This document shows positions 36,087 to 45,001 of a stretch of 64,000 bases of DNA, piece by piece. The position numbers and the translations under genes were made by a program. Every line of letters starts with the position of its first letter. Positions within the stretch are counted from its first letter, which is position 1. The notes below the pieces were generated by a model. That model saw only the letters and a list, made by a program, of their open reading frames with translations. It was not told the DNA's origin and did no database searches. Location of the stretch: positions 2,852,001 through 2,916,000 of the forward strand of contig NZ_CP032382.1 in NCBI RefSeq assembly GCF_003589925.1, given 5' to 3'. Source of the stretch: Chryseolinea soli. GTDB taxonomy: Bacteria; Bacteroidota; Bacteroidia; Cytophagales; Cyclobacteriaceae.

Positions 36087-36977
36087 ATGTTTGACGATTT
36101 TAAACACGCCTTTCAACGCTACAACAACGCACACGTGCAGTTGATCATCATCAACGTGGTGATCTTTCTCGTGATCGGTGTGATGTCGGTAGTCGGCAAT
36201 TGGACGGGCACCGAATGGTTCGCCGATGCGGTGTACAACCAGTTCTCCATACCTCCTGTTTTAGGGGAGTTTCTTACCCGCCCGTGGACGCTGGTCACCT
36301 ATATGTTTGCGCATAGCCGTTGGGATATCAGCCACATCCTGTTCAACATGCTGGCGTTGTACTGGTTTGGTAGCCTCTTCGCCGAATATTTGGGCAGCGA
36401 CAAGTTGGTGGCCATGTATGTGTTAGGAGGACTGGCCGGCGCTTTGGTGTACCTCTTCATGTTTAACACCGTGCCGTTCTACGTAGAACGGTCCCTTGAT
36501 TTTCCGGGTATGGTGGGCGCCTCTGCGGCCATCTATGCCATCGTGGTGGGAGCCGCCACATTGTTGCCCGACTATACTTTCTTCCTCATGTTTATCGGGC
36601 CCGTGCGCATAAAATATATCGCGGCCTTCTATGTCATTGTTTCTTTCCTGGGCACCACCCAAGCGAACGCCGGCGGCAATCTTGCCCACCTTGGCGGCGC
36701 GCTGATGGGATTTATCTATATCAAACAATTACAACGCGGTAATAACCTGGGAAGCTGGGTGACTTTTTTCATACAGTGGGTCAGAAATTTATTCGCGCCC
36801 CGGCGGAATGTTAAAGTGACCTATCGGAAGGAAACCTCATCGGGTAAAAAATCCAACAAGGCTTCGGCCATCTCTCAAGCCGAGATCGACGCCATTCTCG
36901 ACAAGATCTCAGACGGTGGCTATGAAAGCCTGACCAAAGAAGAAAAGGAAAAGCTTTTCAACGCCAGCAAAAAATAA
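36087..36977 (+). CDS. Rhomboid family protease with variant GASA motif and C-terminal extension
   Basis: The 296-residue product has the rhomboid core in residues ~15-215: DISHILFNML in TM2, Ser146 in GASA (144-147; Ala replaces the Gly that follows the serine), and His201 (AHLGG). The rest is a basic, then acidic cytoplasmic tail (RRNVKVTYRKE ... EIDAILDKISDGGYESLTKEEKEKLFNASKK) that resembles DUF6576-type tails. Ser and His are kept, so it may be active with altered oxyanion geometry. Confidence 0.9.
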   Translation: MFDDFKHAFQRYNNAHVQLIIINVVIFLVIGVMSVVGNWTGTEWFADAVYNQFSIPPVLGEFLTRPWTLVTYMFAHSRWDISHILFNMLALYWFGSLFAEYLGSDKLVAMYVLGGLAGALVYLFMFNTVPFYVERSLDFPGMVGASAAIYAIVVGAATLLPDYTFFLMFIGPVRIKYIAAFYVIVSFLGTTQANAGGNLAHLGGALMGFIYIKQLQRGNNLGSWVTFFIQWVRNLFAPRRNVKVTYRKETSSGKKSNKASAISQAEIDAILDKISDGGYESLTKEEKEKLFNASKK

Positions 36978-36980
36978 CGG

Positions 36981-37844
36981 CTAGCGCACAAACTCCCGGA
37001 TCCCGCGCACCATCTCCTGCGGTTTTTCCTCCTGCACAAAATGACCGGCATCGTCGAACTCCACGAACGTGGCGCCGGGTAACTTGGTTTTCCATTGAGC
37101 CAGCTCGGCAGGGAGAACAAAGGCATCTTTCAGTCCCCAAAAGATGAGGAAACGGTTTGCGTCAAACCGATCCATGTTGTCCCACAACTGTTGCCACCAA
37201 TCGTGCGCATAGCTCATCTCTAACGCAAAAGCGTAGGGCCCTTTGCGGTCACCTTTTGGAAGGGCGTCTTTATAGTGCTGATGGACCTTTTTGGTGAGCT
37301 TCTTTTTGTCGCCATAGGCGGCTGGCATGATGGTGTTCACCGGCGTGTTCAACGTGTGATAAAGAAATTTGCCAACGATCGAGCGGAGGATGCGCGCCGG
37401 CCGCGTGTAGTGCGGCTCCGCTTTCAGTGAGCGCATCCAGGTGTTGAAGAGCACGATCCGGTTCACGTTGTCCGGGTGCTGCAAGGCGTAGCTCATCGCG
37501 ATGCTTCCCCCGAAATCATTGGCAACGATATTGATGTTTTTCAACCCCAGTTGCTGAATGAATTTCTCCAACCGCCCGCTATGCGCTGCACACGTATAGA
37601 ATTCCCCCGGGGGCTTGTCCGACAAGCCGAAGCCCAACAGGTCGACCGCTACGCAACGGTAGCTATCGCGCAGGGACTTGATCAGGTCGCGAAAGCCGAA
37701 TGACCATTCCGGCGTGCCATGGACAAAGAGCAGTACTTCGCCCTGGCCTTCATCGATATAGTGAAGTTCGTTTTCCTCTACCTTCAGCCAGTGTGAGGTA
37801 AAAGGATACAGGGTTCTGTCCACCCAGGACGGTGCGGTTTTCAT
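36981..37844 (-). CDS. Alpha/beta hydrolase, haloalkane dehalogenase-like
   Basis: The 287-residue product has HGTPEWSFGFRDLIKSL (oxyanion loop), DLLGFGLSDKP, an Asp nucleophile in VANDFGGSIAM (D110), an acid in FWGLKDAFV and a His in AGHFVQEE. This is the haloalkane dehalogenase / epoxide hydrolase layout. The residue after the nucleophile is Phe111, where dehalogenases have the halide-binding Trp, so true dehalogenation is doubtful. The gene ends 3 nt from the convergent rhomboid gene. Confidence 0.85.
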   Translation of the reverse strand: MKTAPSWVDRTLYPFTSHWLKVEENELHYIDEGQGEVLLFVHGTPEWSFGFRDLIKSLRDSYRCVAVDLLGFGLSDKPPGEFYTCAAHSGRLEKFIQQLGLKNINIVANDFGGSIAMSYALQHPDNVNRIVLFNTWMRSLKAEPHYTRPARILRSIVGKFLYHTLNTPVNTIMPAAYGDKKKLTKKVHQHYKDALPKGDRKGPYAFALEMSYAHDWWQQLWDNMDRFDANRFLIFWGLKDAFVLPAELAQWKTKLPGATFVEFDDAGHFVQEEKPQEMVRGIREFVR

Positions 37845-37882
37845 TGAGCAGGGATTTATAGGTCTATACGACGGGGCTTTCG

Positions 37883-38563
37883 CTAATGATACGTCCGGGC
37901 AAAGAAAGATTTCAACGAAATGATGATTTCTTCCGGATCGGTCGAATACAACACATCACGGCTTTGCTGGTTGAACCGGGCCAGGGTGCTGTAGTATTGG
38001 GTTTCCGTGATGTTCAACTCCTCCATGATGGTCTCCCGCAGCGTTTGGTCGTTCACGATCTGAATGTAGGTTTTGATGCGGTCGTTCTCGTTGATGAGCT
38101 TCACCACTTTGCGCCGCTCCTTTTGCCCTTTCGAAAAATACTCCCAGGGACTGGAGAAGGCATCGCGCACGGTCATTTTCTGGGGCTTGGTGTGCTGGGT
38201 TCGGATGATGTCGTTCTCGCCGATGCGGGCGCCGGTGATGGTGATCTCCTTGAGGATCTTCACGCGCTCGCTCATGCGGATCATGATGTCCTCTTCTTCA
38301 AAGATCAGGGGCAGCGTGATCGTGCGGTAGCCCAGGGAGGTGAGCACCAGGGTGTCCGTGGGCAAGGTGTTCACTACAAACACGCCGGCGGCGTCGGTGA
38401 TGGTGCCCCGCTTGGTTCGCTTGATCATCACTTGCACACCCGGCATTGCCGACATGGACATCGAATCCACCACGATGCCGCGCGTTCTTTTCTGTGCCCA
38501 TCCCGAACCAGCGGTAACCGCCAGCAAGACCGTGATCGAAACGAGTTTTAGCCAACTCTTCAT
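37883..38563 (-). CDS. Secreted CarboxypepD_reg-like domain protein
   Basis: The 226-residue product has a signal peptide (LVSITVLLAVTAGSGWAQ) followed by a beta-sandwich of the carboxypeptidase-regulatory type (RGIVVDSMSMSAMPGVQVMIKRTKRGTITDAAGVF... LVLTSLGYRTITLPL) and a helical C-terminal half. In Bacteroidota this domain is used in outer-membrane and periplasmic proteins, including TonB receptors; here it stands alone. No enzyme motif is seen. Located 38 nt upstream of the hydrolase gene. Confidence 0.83.
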   Translation of the reverse strand: MKSWLKLVSITVLLAVTAGSGWAQKRTRGIVVDSMSMSAMPGVQVMIKRTKRGTITDAAGVFVVNTLPTDTLVLTSLGYRTITLPLIFEEEDIMIRMSERVKILKEITITGARIGENDIIRTQHTKPQKMTVRDAFSSPWEYFSKGQKERRKVVKLINENDRIKTYIQIVNDQTLRETIMEELNITETQYYSTLARFNQQSRDVLYSTDPEEIIISLKSFFARTYH

Positions 38564-38622
38564 ACGCCGTTAAAAGTGCTTGTCCAAAGCATTAATTTGG
38601 GTTAGGATGCACGGGGGGCAAA

Positions 38623-39666
38623 TTAAGTTTTATTGGCCAGTTGGCCACACGCGGCATCGATGTCTTTGCCGCGGCTTTTACGGATGCGGGTAGTGATGCC
38701 GTTCCGTTCCAACAGGTCCATATACATATTCAGGGCCTCCTCGGAGGCCTGTTGAAATTCACCGTCATCGATGGGGTTATATTCGATGAGGTTTACTTTC
38801 GAAGGGATGATCTTACAGAATTTCAGCAGCGCGCGCGCATGCTCTTCGGTGTCGTTAATGCCTTTCCAGACCACGTACTCATAGGTCACTTTGCGCTTGG
38901 TCTTGTCATACCAATAGCGCAATGCATCGCCCAGCTCTTCCAGCGGATTGGTGTCGTTGATGGGCATGATGGACGAGCGGGTTTTGTCCAGCGCGGCGTG
39001 TAGCGATACGGCGAGGTTGAACTTCACCTTGTCGTCGGCCATTTTGATGATCATTTTGGCGATGCCCACCGTCGATACCGTGATGCGCTTGGAGGCCATG
39101 TTCAATCCCTTTTGGGCCGTGATCTTGTCGATGGCCGTCATCACATTGGCGTAGTTCAAAAGCGGTTCGCCCATGCCCATGAACACGATGTTGGTGAGGG
39201 GGCGGTTGAAGAACAACTCGGCTTGCTCGCGGATGGCCACCACCTGGTCGTAGATCTCGTCGGGGCTGAGGTTGCGTTGGCGTTTCAAGCGAGCCGTAGC
39301 ACAAAACTTGCAGGCCAGGCTGCAGCCCACCTGGGAGGAAACACAGGCCGTGATGCGCTTTTCGGTCGGGATGAGCACCGATTCCACCACCATGCCGTCG
39401 AACAGCGTCACGGCGTTCTTTATGGTGCCGTCGGCGCTGCGCTGCATGTGGTCTACTTTGATGTGATTGATGGTAAAGTGCGACTTCAGCATGTCGCGCA
39501 GGCCGATGGACAGGTTGCTCATCTGGTCGAAATCCTTGGCCGATTTGTTCCAGAGCCATTCATACACCTGTTGGGCCCGAAAGGGCTTTTCCCCGTGCTG
39601 CACAAAGAATTCCTTCAACTCATCGAGCTTCAGCTTCCGGATATCGCGCTTTGCGGTCTCTACCAT
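38623..39666 (-). CDS. rlmN: 23S rRNA/tRNA A2-methyltransferase RlmN (radical SAM)
   Basis: This 347-residue radical SAM enzyme methylates C2 of A2503 in 23S rRNA and A37 of certain tRNAs. The cluster-binding Cys115, Cys119 and Cys122 are in CSLACKFC, the methyl-carrying Cys340 in DAACGQLANKT, and GMGEPLLNY and LHA motifs are present. Length and motifs are normal. It is monocistronic-looking, with a 59-nt gap to the CarboxypepD_reg gene downstream. Confidence 0.96.
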   Translation of the reverse strand: MVETAKRDIRKLKLDELKEFFVQHGEKPFRAQQVYEWLWNKSAKDFDQMSNLSIGLRDMLKSHFTINHIKVDHMQRSADGTIKNAVTLFDGMVVESVLIPTEKRITACVSSQVGCSLACKFCATARLKRQRNLSPDEIYDQVVAIREQAELFFNRPLTNIVFMGMGEPLLNYANVMTAIDKITAQKGLNMASKRITVSTVGIAKMIIKMADDKVKFNLAVSLHAALDKTRSSIMPINDTNPLEELGDALRYWYDKTKRKVTYEYVVWKGINDTEEHARALLKFCKIIPSKVNLIEYNPIDDGEFQQASEEALNMYMDLLERNGITTRIRKSRGKDIDAACGQLANKT

Positions 39667-39733
39667 GGGGCAAAGGTAGGGAAAGAAGAGAACTTTTCAG
39701 GCTTGAAAAAGGGTGAGCGGCAGGGGTACGGCG

Positions 39734-40159
39734 TCATTTAATCTTCACAAAGACCTTCGTTTCACACACCCGGGAGCTGTTGGTGATGATCAGGGAGTCG
39801 GCATCGATCTTTTCCACGGAAAAACCCTCGATGATGGTGTGCGATTTTTTGTCGAGGATGTAGAGGCCTTCGCCGCTGTATTTATAAAGAAAAGACTTGG
39901 AGTTATAGGCCTTTTTATGGCTCACGATCTTGGTGCTTTCCTGGCCGGTATTGTTGTCTTTGAATTCGATCACCTGGGGCATCGACCCGGCCATGCCTTT
40001 CATGTCCTCCACCAGGGCCGCGGTTTCAGCGTCCTGGGGCGGCAAATCCTCTTCCACGCAGTTGCTTTGCTTGACCAGCTGCCATTTGCCCACAATGGAC
40101 TGGCTGTTGGCTTGACAATACAGGAGGGTGAAAACAACCAGGGATAGAACGGTTTTCAT
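39734..40159 (-). CDS. Secreted lipocalin-like protein
   Basis: The 141-residue product has a signal peptide ending ANSQ, then SIVGKWQLVKQSN, the GxW start of a lipocalin-like barrel, and alternating beta strands. Two Cys residues (CVEED and RVCETK) could pair. The family is common in Bacteroidota; ligand and function are unknown. Divergent from dgcN. Confidence 0.65.
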   Translation of the reverse strand: MKTVLSLVVFTLLYCQANSQSIVGKWQLVKQSNCVEEDLPPQDAETAALVEDMKGMAGSMPQVIEFKDNNTGQESTKIVSHKKAYNSKSFLYKYSGEGLYILDKKSHTIIEGFSVEKIDADSLIITNSSRVCETKVFVKIK

Positions 40160-40259
40160 GGCCTTTGAGGTTTAACCAAATTTACTCAAAAATCGGGCCT
40201 CATGCTGTTGATCGGGCATTATTTTGAGCGACGCCTTCTTTTGAAAACTCAGTTTATTA

Positions 40260-40274
40260 GTCGAAATTTTCGAC
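40260..40274. promoter_or_regulatory. Perfect palindrome ahead of dgcN
   Basis: GTCGAAA-T-TTTCGAC, a perfect 7-bp inverted repeat around one base, lies 16 nt before the dgcN ATG. It could be an operator. The regulator of this locus is not known. Confidence 0.4.
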
Positions 40275-40290
40275 CTTCAAAATATACCGC

Positions 40291-41364
40291 ATGGAGAAAA
40301 GTAACGCAATCGTCATCACGGGGGGATACCTCGCCAGCAGCAATGCCAAAACCGCACATGGCTTGATCCGCGGCACAGATCGCTTCAACATTGTGGGGTT
40401 TATCGACTCAAAAAGTGCTGGCAAAGACGCCGGTGAAGTGCTGGATGGCAAGAAGCGCAACATTCCCATCTATGCTACCCTGGAAGACTTTCTGAAGTCA
40501 GGACAAAAAGCCACCTATTGCATCGTGGGCGTGGCGACCAAAGGCGGCGTGATCCCCGAGTCGCTCCGGGCCGAATTGAAAGACGCTTTGCAGCATGGCT
40601 TTCACCTGGTGAACGGCCTCCATGAGTATGTGTCGGACATTCCCGAACTGGCCGCCCTGGCCCAGCAAAAAGGATTGGAGATCATCGACGTGCGTAAGCC
40701 AAAAAAATTCAAAGACCTTCATTTCTGGACCGGCAAAATCAAGGAAGTAAAATGTCCCAAGATCGCTGTGCTGGGAACGGATTGTGCCCTCGGCAAACGC
40801 ACCACTACGCGCTTCCTCGTAGAGGTCATGCGCAAGGCCGGCTTCAAAGCCGAAATGATCTACACCGGTCAAACCGGCTGGATGCAAGGCGCGAAATATG
40901 GGTTTGTGTTCGACTCGACCCTCAACGATTTCATTTCCGGCGAAATGGAGCACGCCGTGGTGACGTGCTATCACGAAGCCAAGCCCGATATTATTTTCAT
41001 CGAAGGTCAATCGGCCCTGCGCAACCCCAGTGGCCCTGCCGGTGCGGAGTGGATCGTTTCCGCCGATGCGGACGCGGTCGTGCTGCAGCATAATCCTGCG
41101 CGCAAGCAGTACAAAGACATGGAATACTACCCGGCCTATTTGCCTGCTGTGAAGGATGAAGTGGCCCTCATAAAAATTTACGGTGCACCCACCGTGGCGA
41201 TCACGCTCAACACGGCGAAGATGACCGAACAAGACGCCCGGGCTGCTGCTGCGCAATACGAAAGCGAACTGGGCATACCCGCGGTGTTGCCTTTGGAAGA
41301 TGGGCTGGATAGTCTCGTTCCCATTTTTGAAGCGATGATCAAAAAGAGCGTGGCACACGCATAA
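40291..41364 (+). CDS. dgcN: DUF1611 family protein, DgcN-like
   Basis: In the 357-residue product, residues ~1-130 form a Rossmann-like domain and residues ~150-345 a P-loop domain with GTDCALGKRTTTRF near residue 166 and IFIEGQSALRNPSGPAG. This is the DUF1611 layout. In a marine D-glutamate pathway the DUF1611 protein DgcN N-acetylates D-glutamate and its neighbour DgcA, an enolase-superfamily protein, processes the product. The next gene here is exactly such a protein, which supports the pairing; the assignment rests on context and family. Confidence 0.8.
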   Translation: MEKSNAIVITGGYLASSNAKTAHGLIRGTDRFNIVGFIDSKSAGKDAGEVLDGKKRNIPIYATLEDFLKSGQKATYCIVGVATKGGVIPESLRAELKDALQHGFHLVNGLHEYVSDIPELAALAQQKGLEIIDVRKPKKFKDLHFWTGKIKEVKCPKIAVLGTDCALGKRTTTRFLVEVMRKAGFKAEMIYTGQTGWMQGAKYGFVFDSTLNDFISGEMEHAVVTCYHEAKPDIIFIEGQSALRNPSGPAGAEWIVSADADAVVLQHNPARKQYKDMEYYPAYLPAVKDEVALIKIYGAPTVAITLNTAKMTEQDARAAAAQYESELGIPAVLPLEDGLDSLVPIFEAMIKKSVAHA

Positions 41365-41462
41365 ATCATTTTAGCCGTCCGGCGATCCGGCGAACACCGA
41401 TACGGAATAGCATAGACTCAATAACCAACCTAAACCGAAGCTGCTAAGCAGGGAACATTCAA

Positions 41463-42530
41463 ATGAAAATAAAGGACATTAAAGTATGGAGCGTCGACCT
41501 GGGCAACACCAAGCCCTACACCATCGCTTTCAAAACCGTCGATGAAGTAAGGAACGCCTTTGTAGAGATAACACTCGACAATGGCCTCACGGGCATTGGT
41601 GCCGGCAACCCCAGCGAATACGTGGTAGGAGAAACCCTGGAAGAATGCCTGGATGCGCTTCAAGAAAAGAACCTCGAATTCCTCATCGGCCGCGACATTC
41701 GCGAATTCAACCAACTGACGTTCGACGTGTGGAAGCGCTTTCCCGAAAATCCTTCGGCGCGCGCCGCCCTGGACATTGCGCTGCACGACGTGTTCACGAA
41801 ATTCCTGGATGTTCCCCTCGTTAAATTCTTAGGACAGAAGATCAAAAAACTTCCTACTTCAAACACCATCGGCATCAAGAACGTGGAGGAGACACTGAAG
41901 GAAGCGGAAGATTATATCAAGCGTGGATTCCGGGTGTTGAAAGTAAAGTTGGGCCGCGATCTCATGGAAGACGTGGAACGCATTATGAAGCTGCGTGAAA
42001 AATTCGGCCCCAACATTATTATCCGCATCGACGCCAACCAAGGCTACACGGTAGAACAAACCATTCAATTCTACGGACGCACCTACGACCTGGATGTGGA
42101 ACTGATCGAACAACCCCTTCCCGCAAAGGCCATCTCCGAAATGAAAAGCCTGCCCCCGGAAGTGCGCGAAAAAGTAGCCGCCGATGAATCGCTGATCACG
42201 CCCGCCGATGCCATCGAACTGTTAAAGCCACCGAAGGCTGCAAAGATATTCAACATCAAACTGATGAAGTGTGGCGGCGTAAGCCAGGCACTCAAGATCG
42301 CGGACATCGCTTTGCACGAAGACGTGGACCTCTTCTGGGGTTGCAACGACGAAAGCATCGTGAGCATCACCGCCGCTTTGCACACCGCCTTTGCCTGCAC
42401 CAACACCAAGTACATCGATCTCGACGGCAGTCTCGACCTGGCCCGCGATGTCGTGAAGGGAGGATTTATTTTGAAAGACGGCTACATGTCGTGCTCGGAT
42501 AAACCGGGACTGGGTGTGGAACGCATCTGA
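41463..42530 (+). CDS. dgcA: Enolase-superfamily epimerase/racemase (DgcA / dipeptide epimerase group)
   Basis: The 355-residue product has a muconate-lactonising-enzyme N-domain and a TIM-barrel C-domain. Catalytic residues are visible in order: KVKLG (base Lys), RIDANQGY (metal Asp), ELIEQPL (metal Glu), AADESL (metal Asp) and NIKLMKCGG (second Lys). These match both L-Ala-D/L-Glu epimerases and N-acetyl-D-Glu racemase DgcA. The upstream DUF1611 gene favours the latter. A terminator begins about 16 nt after the stop. Confidence 0.85.
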   Translation: MKIKDIKVWSVDLGNTKPYTIAFKTVDEVRNAFVEITLDNGLTGIGAGNPSEYVVGETLEECLDALQEKNLEFLIGRDIREFNQLTFDVWKRFPENPSARAALDIALHDVFTKFLDVPLVKFLGQKIKKLPTSNTIGIKNVEETLKEAEDYIKRGFRVLKVKLGRDLMEDVERIMKLREKFGPNIIIRIDANQGYTVEQTIQFYGRTYDLDVELIEQPLPAKAISEMKSLPPEVREKVAADESLITPADAIELLKPPKAAKIFNIKLMKCGGVSQALKIADIALHEDVDLFWGCNDESIVSITAALHTAFACTNTKYIDLDGSLDLARDVVKGGFILKDGYMSCSDKPGLGVERI

Positions 42531-42545
42531 TTTCAAAACGCCAAA

Positions 42546-42573
42546 AAAAAGGGAGCCGCAAAGCTCCCTTTTT
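42546..42573. terminator. Rho-independent terminator between dgcA and the BlaR1-like gene
   Basis: AAAAAGGGAGC (42546-42556) pairs with GCTCCCTTTTT (42563-42573) around a CGCAAA loop, a strong bidirectional hairpin between convergent genes. Confidence 0.88.
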
Positions 42574-42591
42574 ATTTACCCTTTTGTGAAA

Positions 42592-44559
42592 CTATTCTCT
42601 TGTGTGATCTTCCTTGAAATATTTGTTATGAAGATCACGATACTTTTGAACATCCGATGATTTGATCTTGGTGCCGTTGATAGTGATGTCGCCATCGTCG
42701 GTCCAGTTCATGCTATGAATTTCCTCACCCTTCGACAGGTAGCCATCGCTGACGAGTTGTTGTTGGAGGTCGTCCTGGAAGGCTTTCATTTTCTGCTCCA
42801 TCACTTTCATTTTTTCTTCTATGGCCTTCAGTTTGGGGGCGTTCACGGCCTCCCAGTCTTTCATGTTGCTTTCGAACTTCTTCATCTTTTCCTCGAAACC
42901 CTTCCAGTTCTCTTCGTGAGCCCGGGCTTTATCGGTTTGGAAAGCGACTATTTCGGCGTTTCTCTCCGCCATCTCACTTGCCCGCAAGGCATGGAGCATG
43001 GCTTGTTCCTGAGCCCTTTCGTTATAACGCTTGATCTGTCGATGATACACCTCCGCGTGACGGGCTGGCATTTCCGCGTAGCGTTCGGCCATGGCATCAA
43101 TTTGACGTACGGTGATGTGGACTGGGGGCACATGAATCTCGACCGGCTCAACCGGAGTGGCGGGCTCAATGGGCTCGATGGGTTCAATGCCGGCCATATC
43201 GGGCATTGGAGGAATGGGCGGTATCTCGAAGTCAAAATCGCCCAGATCGATGTGGATTTCGGGAACGTCGATATCGAAATCAAAATCTTTGTTGAAATCC
43301 ATGACCATGTCGCGATGCATAATTTCGCGCATGTCTTCGTCGCCGTCGTAGGTTTCGATCACCGTTTCATGGTTGCCATCGTCGTTGGTGGTGGTGATCT
43401 TTCGCATTTCGTACGAGGCTGATTTGTCTTTGCTCTCAACGTTCTTTTCATGCTTGTTCTTCTTCGTGGTATCGGCGGCCACTTTTACGGTGCCCTCCGC
43501 ATTGCCGTCGGTTGAAGCGATGTTTTCGTTTCGCGACTGCACCGTGAGCCATGATGCGCACATCAACCCCACCACCAGCAGCAACACCGGGATGATGCGC
43601 TCGCGGGGCGAATAATTTTTTACAGACTTTTCCATAATGCGTTTGATTCGGTTCAACAATTGGTTTTTATTTTCCGCCAGCGAAAGCGCGATACCGGCCT
43701 TGCTGAGTCGCACTTCCTCCAGGGTCGCCAGCGCATGCGCATACGCCAGAGCATTTCCCTGATAAAGCACGACCGCGTCGTCGCAGCAATGTTCGCGTTC
43801 CTGTCGCAGGATGCCCGAGATCATCCACACAAAAGGATTGAAAAAGAACAAAGCTTCCACGACCGACTGCAAGAGGTTGACGAGGTAATCGTGACGGCGG
43901 ATATGAATGAGTTCGTGTAGGAGAATACTTTCCAACTGTGTCGTGGAAAGACCGGCGCACATGCCCACGGGCAACAAGATGATGGGCTTGACATACCCGA
44001 TGACCACCGGCGCCTGCACCATGGCCGACTCGGCGAGCCGGACCACGCGATCGATATGGAATTGGCGGAGCAGCGTTTCCATGCGTTCCGTCCAGGGTGC
44101 CTCCAGCAACACGGCCTGCTGTTTCAGTTTGGCCGTGTACCACCATCCGCCGAAAAGGCGAAGTATAAAGAGGGCAGTGCCTAGCGACCAGGCCAACACC
44201 ACAAAGGGAACGATGCCATGAAGAAAATCATACGCTTGCGTCAGCAGTTGGCGAAGCGAGAGCGTTTCCGAGGCGGCCGATGAAAGGTCCATCACACCGG
44301 TGAAAGCGATAGTGCCATCCTGGATCTGCGATCCGCCGGAAGGCAACAACCATAGAAATGTGGAGGCCGAAGCCAAAAAGATCAGCAACAATCCCGAGCC
44401 AGCAACGGCATAGCGTACGCCAGACCGTTGTGAAGGCACACAACGCAAGACGCCCACCACCAGCATGCCGATCAGCAAGGCCTGCCACAGGGAGTGTATC
44501 ACTGTGAACCCAAGGGCTTGCGCCCAGGCGCCATCGAAGAAATGTAAAAGCGTGTTCAT
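42592..44559 (-). CDS. BlaR1/MecR1-type M56 membrane metallopeptidase without a penicillin-binding sensor
   Basis: The 655-residue product has four N-terminal membrane segments and an M56 metallopeptidase domain with the zinc motif HELIH (215-219) and EREHCCDD (254-261). After a fifth membrane segment (~325-340) comes a region rich in Asp/Glu and in PIEP/VEP repeats, then a predicted coiled coil (~490-620, KMKKFESNMKDWEAV, KMKVMEQKMKAF). No class D beta-lactamase sensor (SxxK) is visible, so the signal sensed is not a beta-lactam by motif. Its ATG overlaps the blaI-like gene by 4 nt. Confidence 0.9.
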   Translation of the reverse strand: MNTLLHFFDGAWAQALGFTVIHSLWQALLIGMLVVGVLRCVPSQRSGVRYAVAGSGLLLIFLASASTFLWLLPSGGSQIQDGTIAFTGVMDLSSAASETLSLRQLLTQAYDFLHGIVPFVVLAWSLGTALFILRLFGGWWYTAKLKQQAVLLEAPWTERMETLLRQFHIDRVVRLAESAMVQAPVVIGYVKPIILLPVGMCAGLSTTQLESILLHELIHIRRHDYLVNLLQSVVEALFFFNPFVWMISGILRQEREHCCDDAVVLYQGNALAYAHALATLEEVRLSKAGIALSLAENKNQLLNRIKRIMEKSVKNYSPRERIIPVLLLVVGLMCASWLTVQSRNENIASTDGNAEGTVKVAADTTKKNKHEKNVESKDKSASYEMRKITTTNDDGNHETVIETYDGDEDMREIMHRDMVMDFNKDFDFDIDVPEIHIDLGDFDFEIPPIPPMPDMAGIEPIEPIEPATPVEPVEIHVPPVHITVRQIDAMAERYAEMPARHAEVYHRQIKRYNERAQEQAMLHALRASEMAERNAEIVAFQTDKARAHEENWKGFEEKMKKFESNMKDWEAVNAPKLKAIEEKMKVMEQKMKAFQDDLQQQLVSDGYLSKGEEIHSMNWTDDGDITINGTKIKSSDVQKYRDLHNKYFKEDHTRE

Positions 44560-44942
44560 GATGCGCCCCCTTCCAATTTTTCCAGATATTTTTTGATCGC
44601 TTGCAGTTCTTCTTTTGAAGACTTGTTAGAACCCAGGGCGCTGAGCACGAGTTGGGCTGCCGAGCCTTGGAATACGGTACTGATCATCTTGTCGAGCATT
44701 TGCTGGCGCGTGTTTTCCAAAGAAGGCACGGCAGTATAAAGATGAAGCTTGCCACTTTTTTGGCGTGTCACCAATCCTTTTTCGTGCATAATCTGCATCA
44801 GTTTCAGGATGGTGGTGTAGCCATTCGCCACGTCGCCGCCCAGGGCCTCGTGTACGTCTTTTACGGACACAGCTTCCTTTTCCCACACGATTTGCAGGAT
44901 TTCAAGCTCTTTTTCCGTCGGTTTTGGGGTGAGTGCACTCAT
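44556..44942 (-). CDS. BlaI/MecI/CopY family transcriptional repressor
   Basis: The 128-residue product is a standard-length Penicillinase_R protein: winged HTH in residues ~1-75 (PTEKELEILQIVWEKEAVSVKDVHEALGGDVANGYTTILKLMQIMHEKGLVTRQKSGKLHLY) and a C-terminal dimerisation/cleavage region. In the family the M56 protease cleaves the repressor when stimulated. Two palindromes lie upstream, one 4 nt from the ATG. It is translationally coupled to the BlaR1-like gene. Confidence 0.93.
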   Translation of the reverse strand: MSALTPKPTEKELEILQIVWEKEAVSVKDVHEALGGDVANGYTTILKLMQIMHEKGLVTRQKSGKLHLYTAVPSLENTRQQMLDKMISTVFQGSAAQLVLSALGSNKSSKEELQAIKKYLEKLEGGAS

Positions 44943-44945
44943 AAA

Positions 44946-44961
44946 TACGAATATGTTCGTA
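44946..44961. promoter_or_regulatory. Palindromic operator candidate 1 (TACGAA-N4-TTCGTA)
   Basis: A perfect 6-bp inverted repeat with 4-nt spacer TATG, just 3 nt upstream of the repressor's start codon. It is identical in both arms to the palindrome at 45002-45017, 56 nt away, as expected for a dimeric BlaI-type repressor. A near-match -7 box (TAAGATTG, minus strand, 44965-44972) lies beside it. Confidence 0.65.
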
Positions 44962-45001
44962 ATACAATCTTAGTGATCCGCCAGATGATCTCAAAGTATT
45001 T

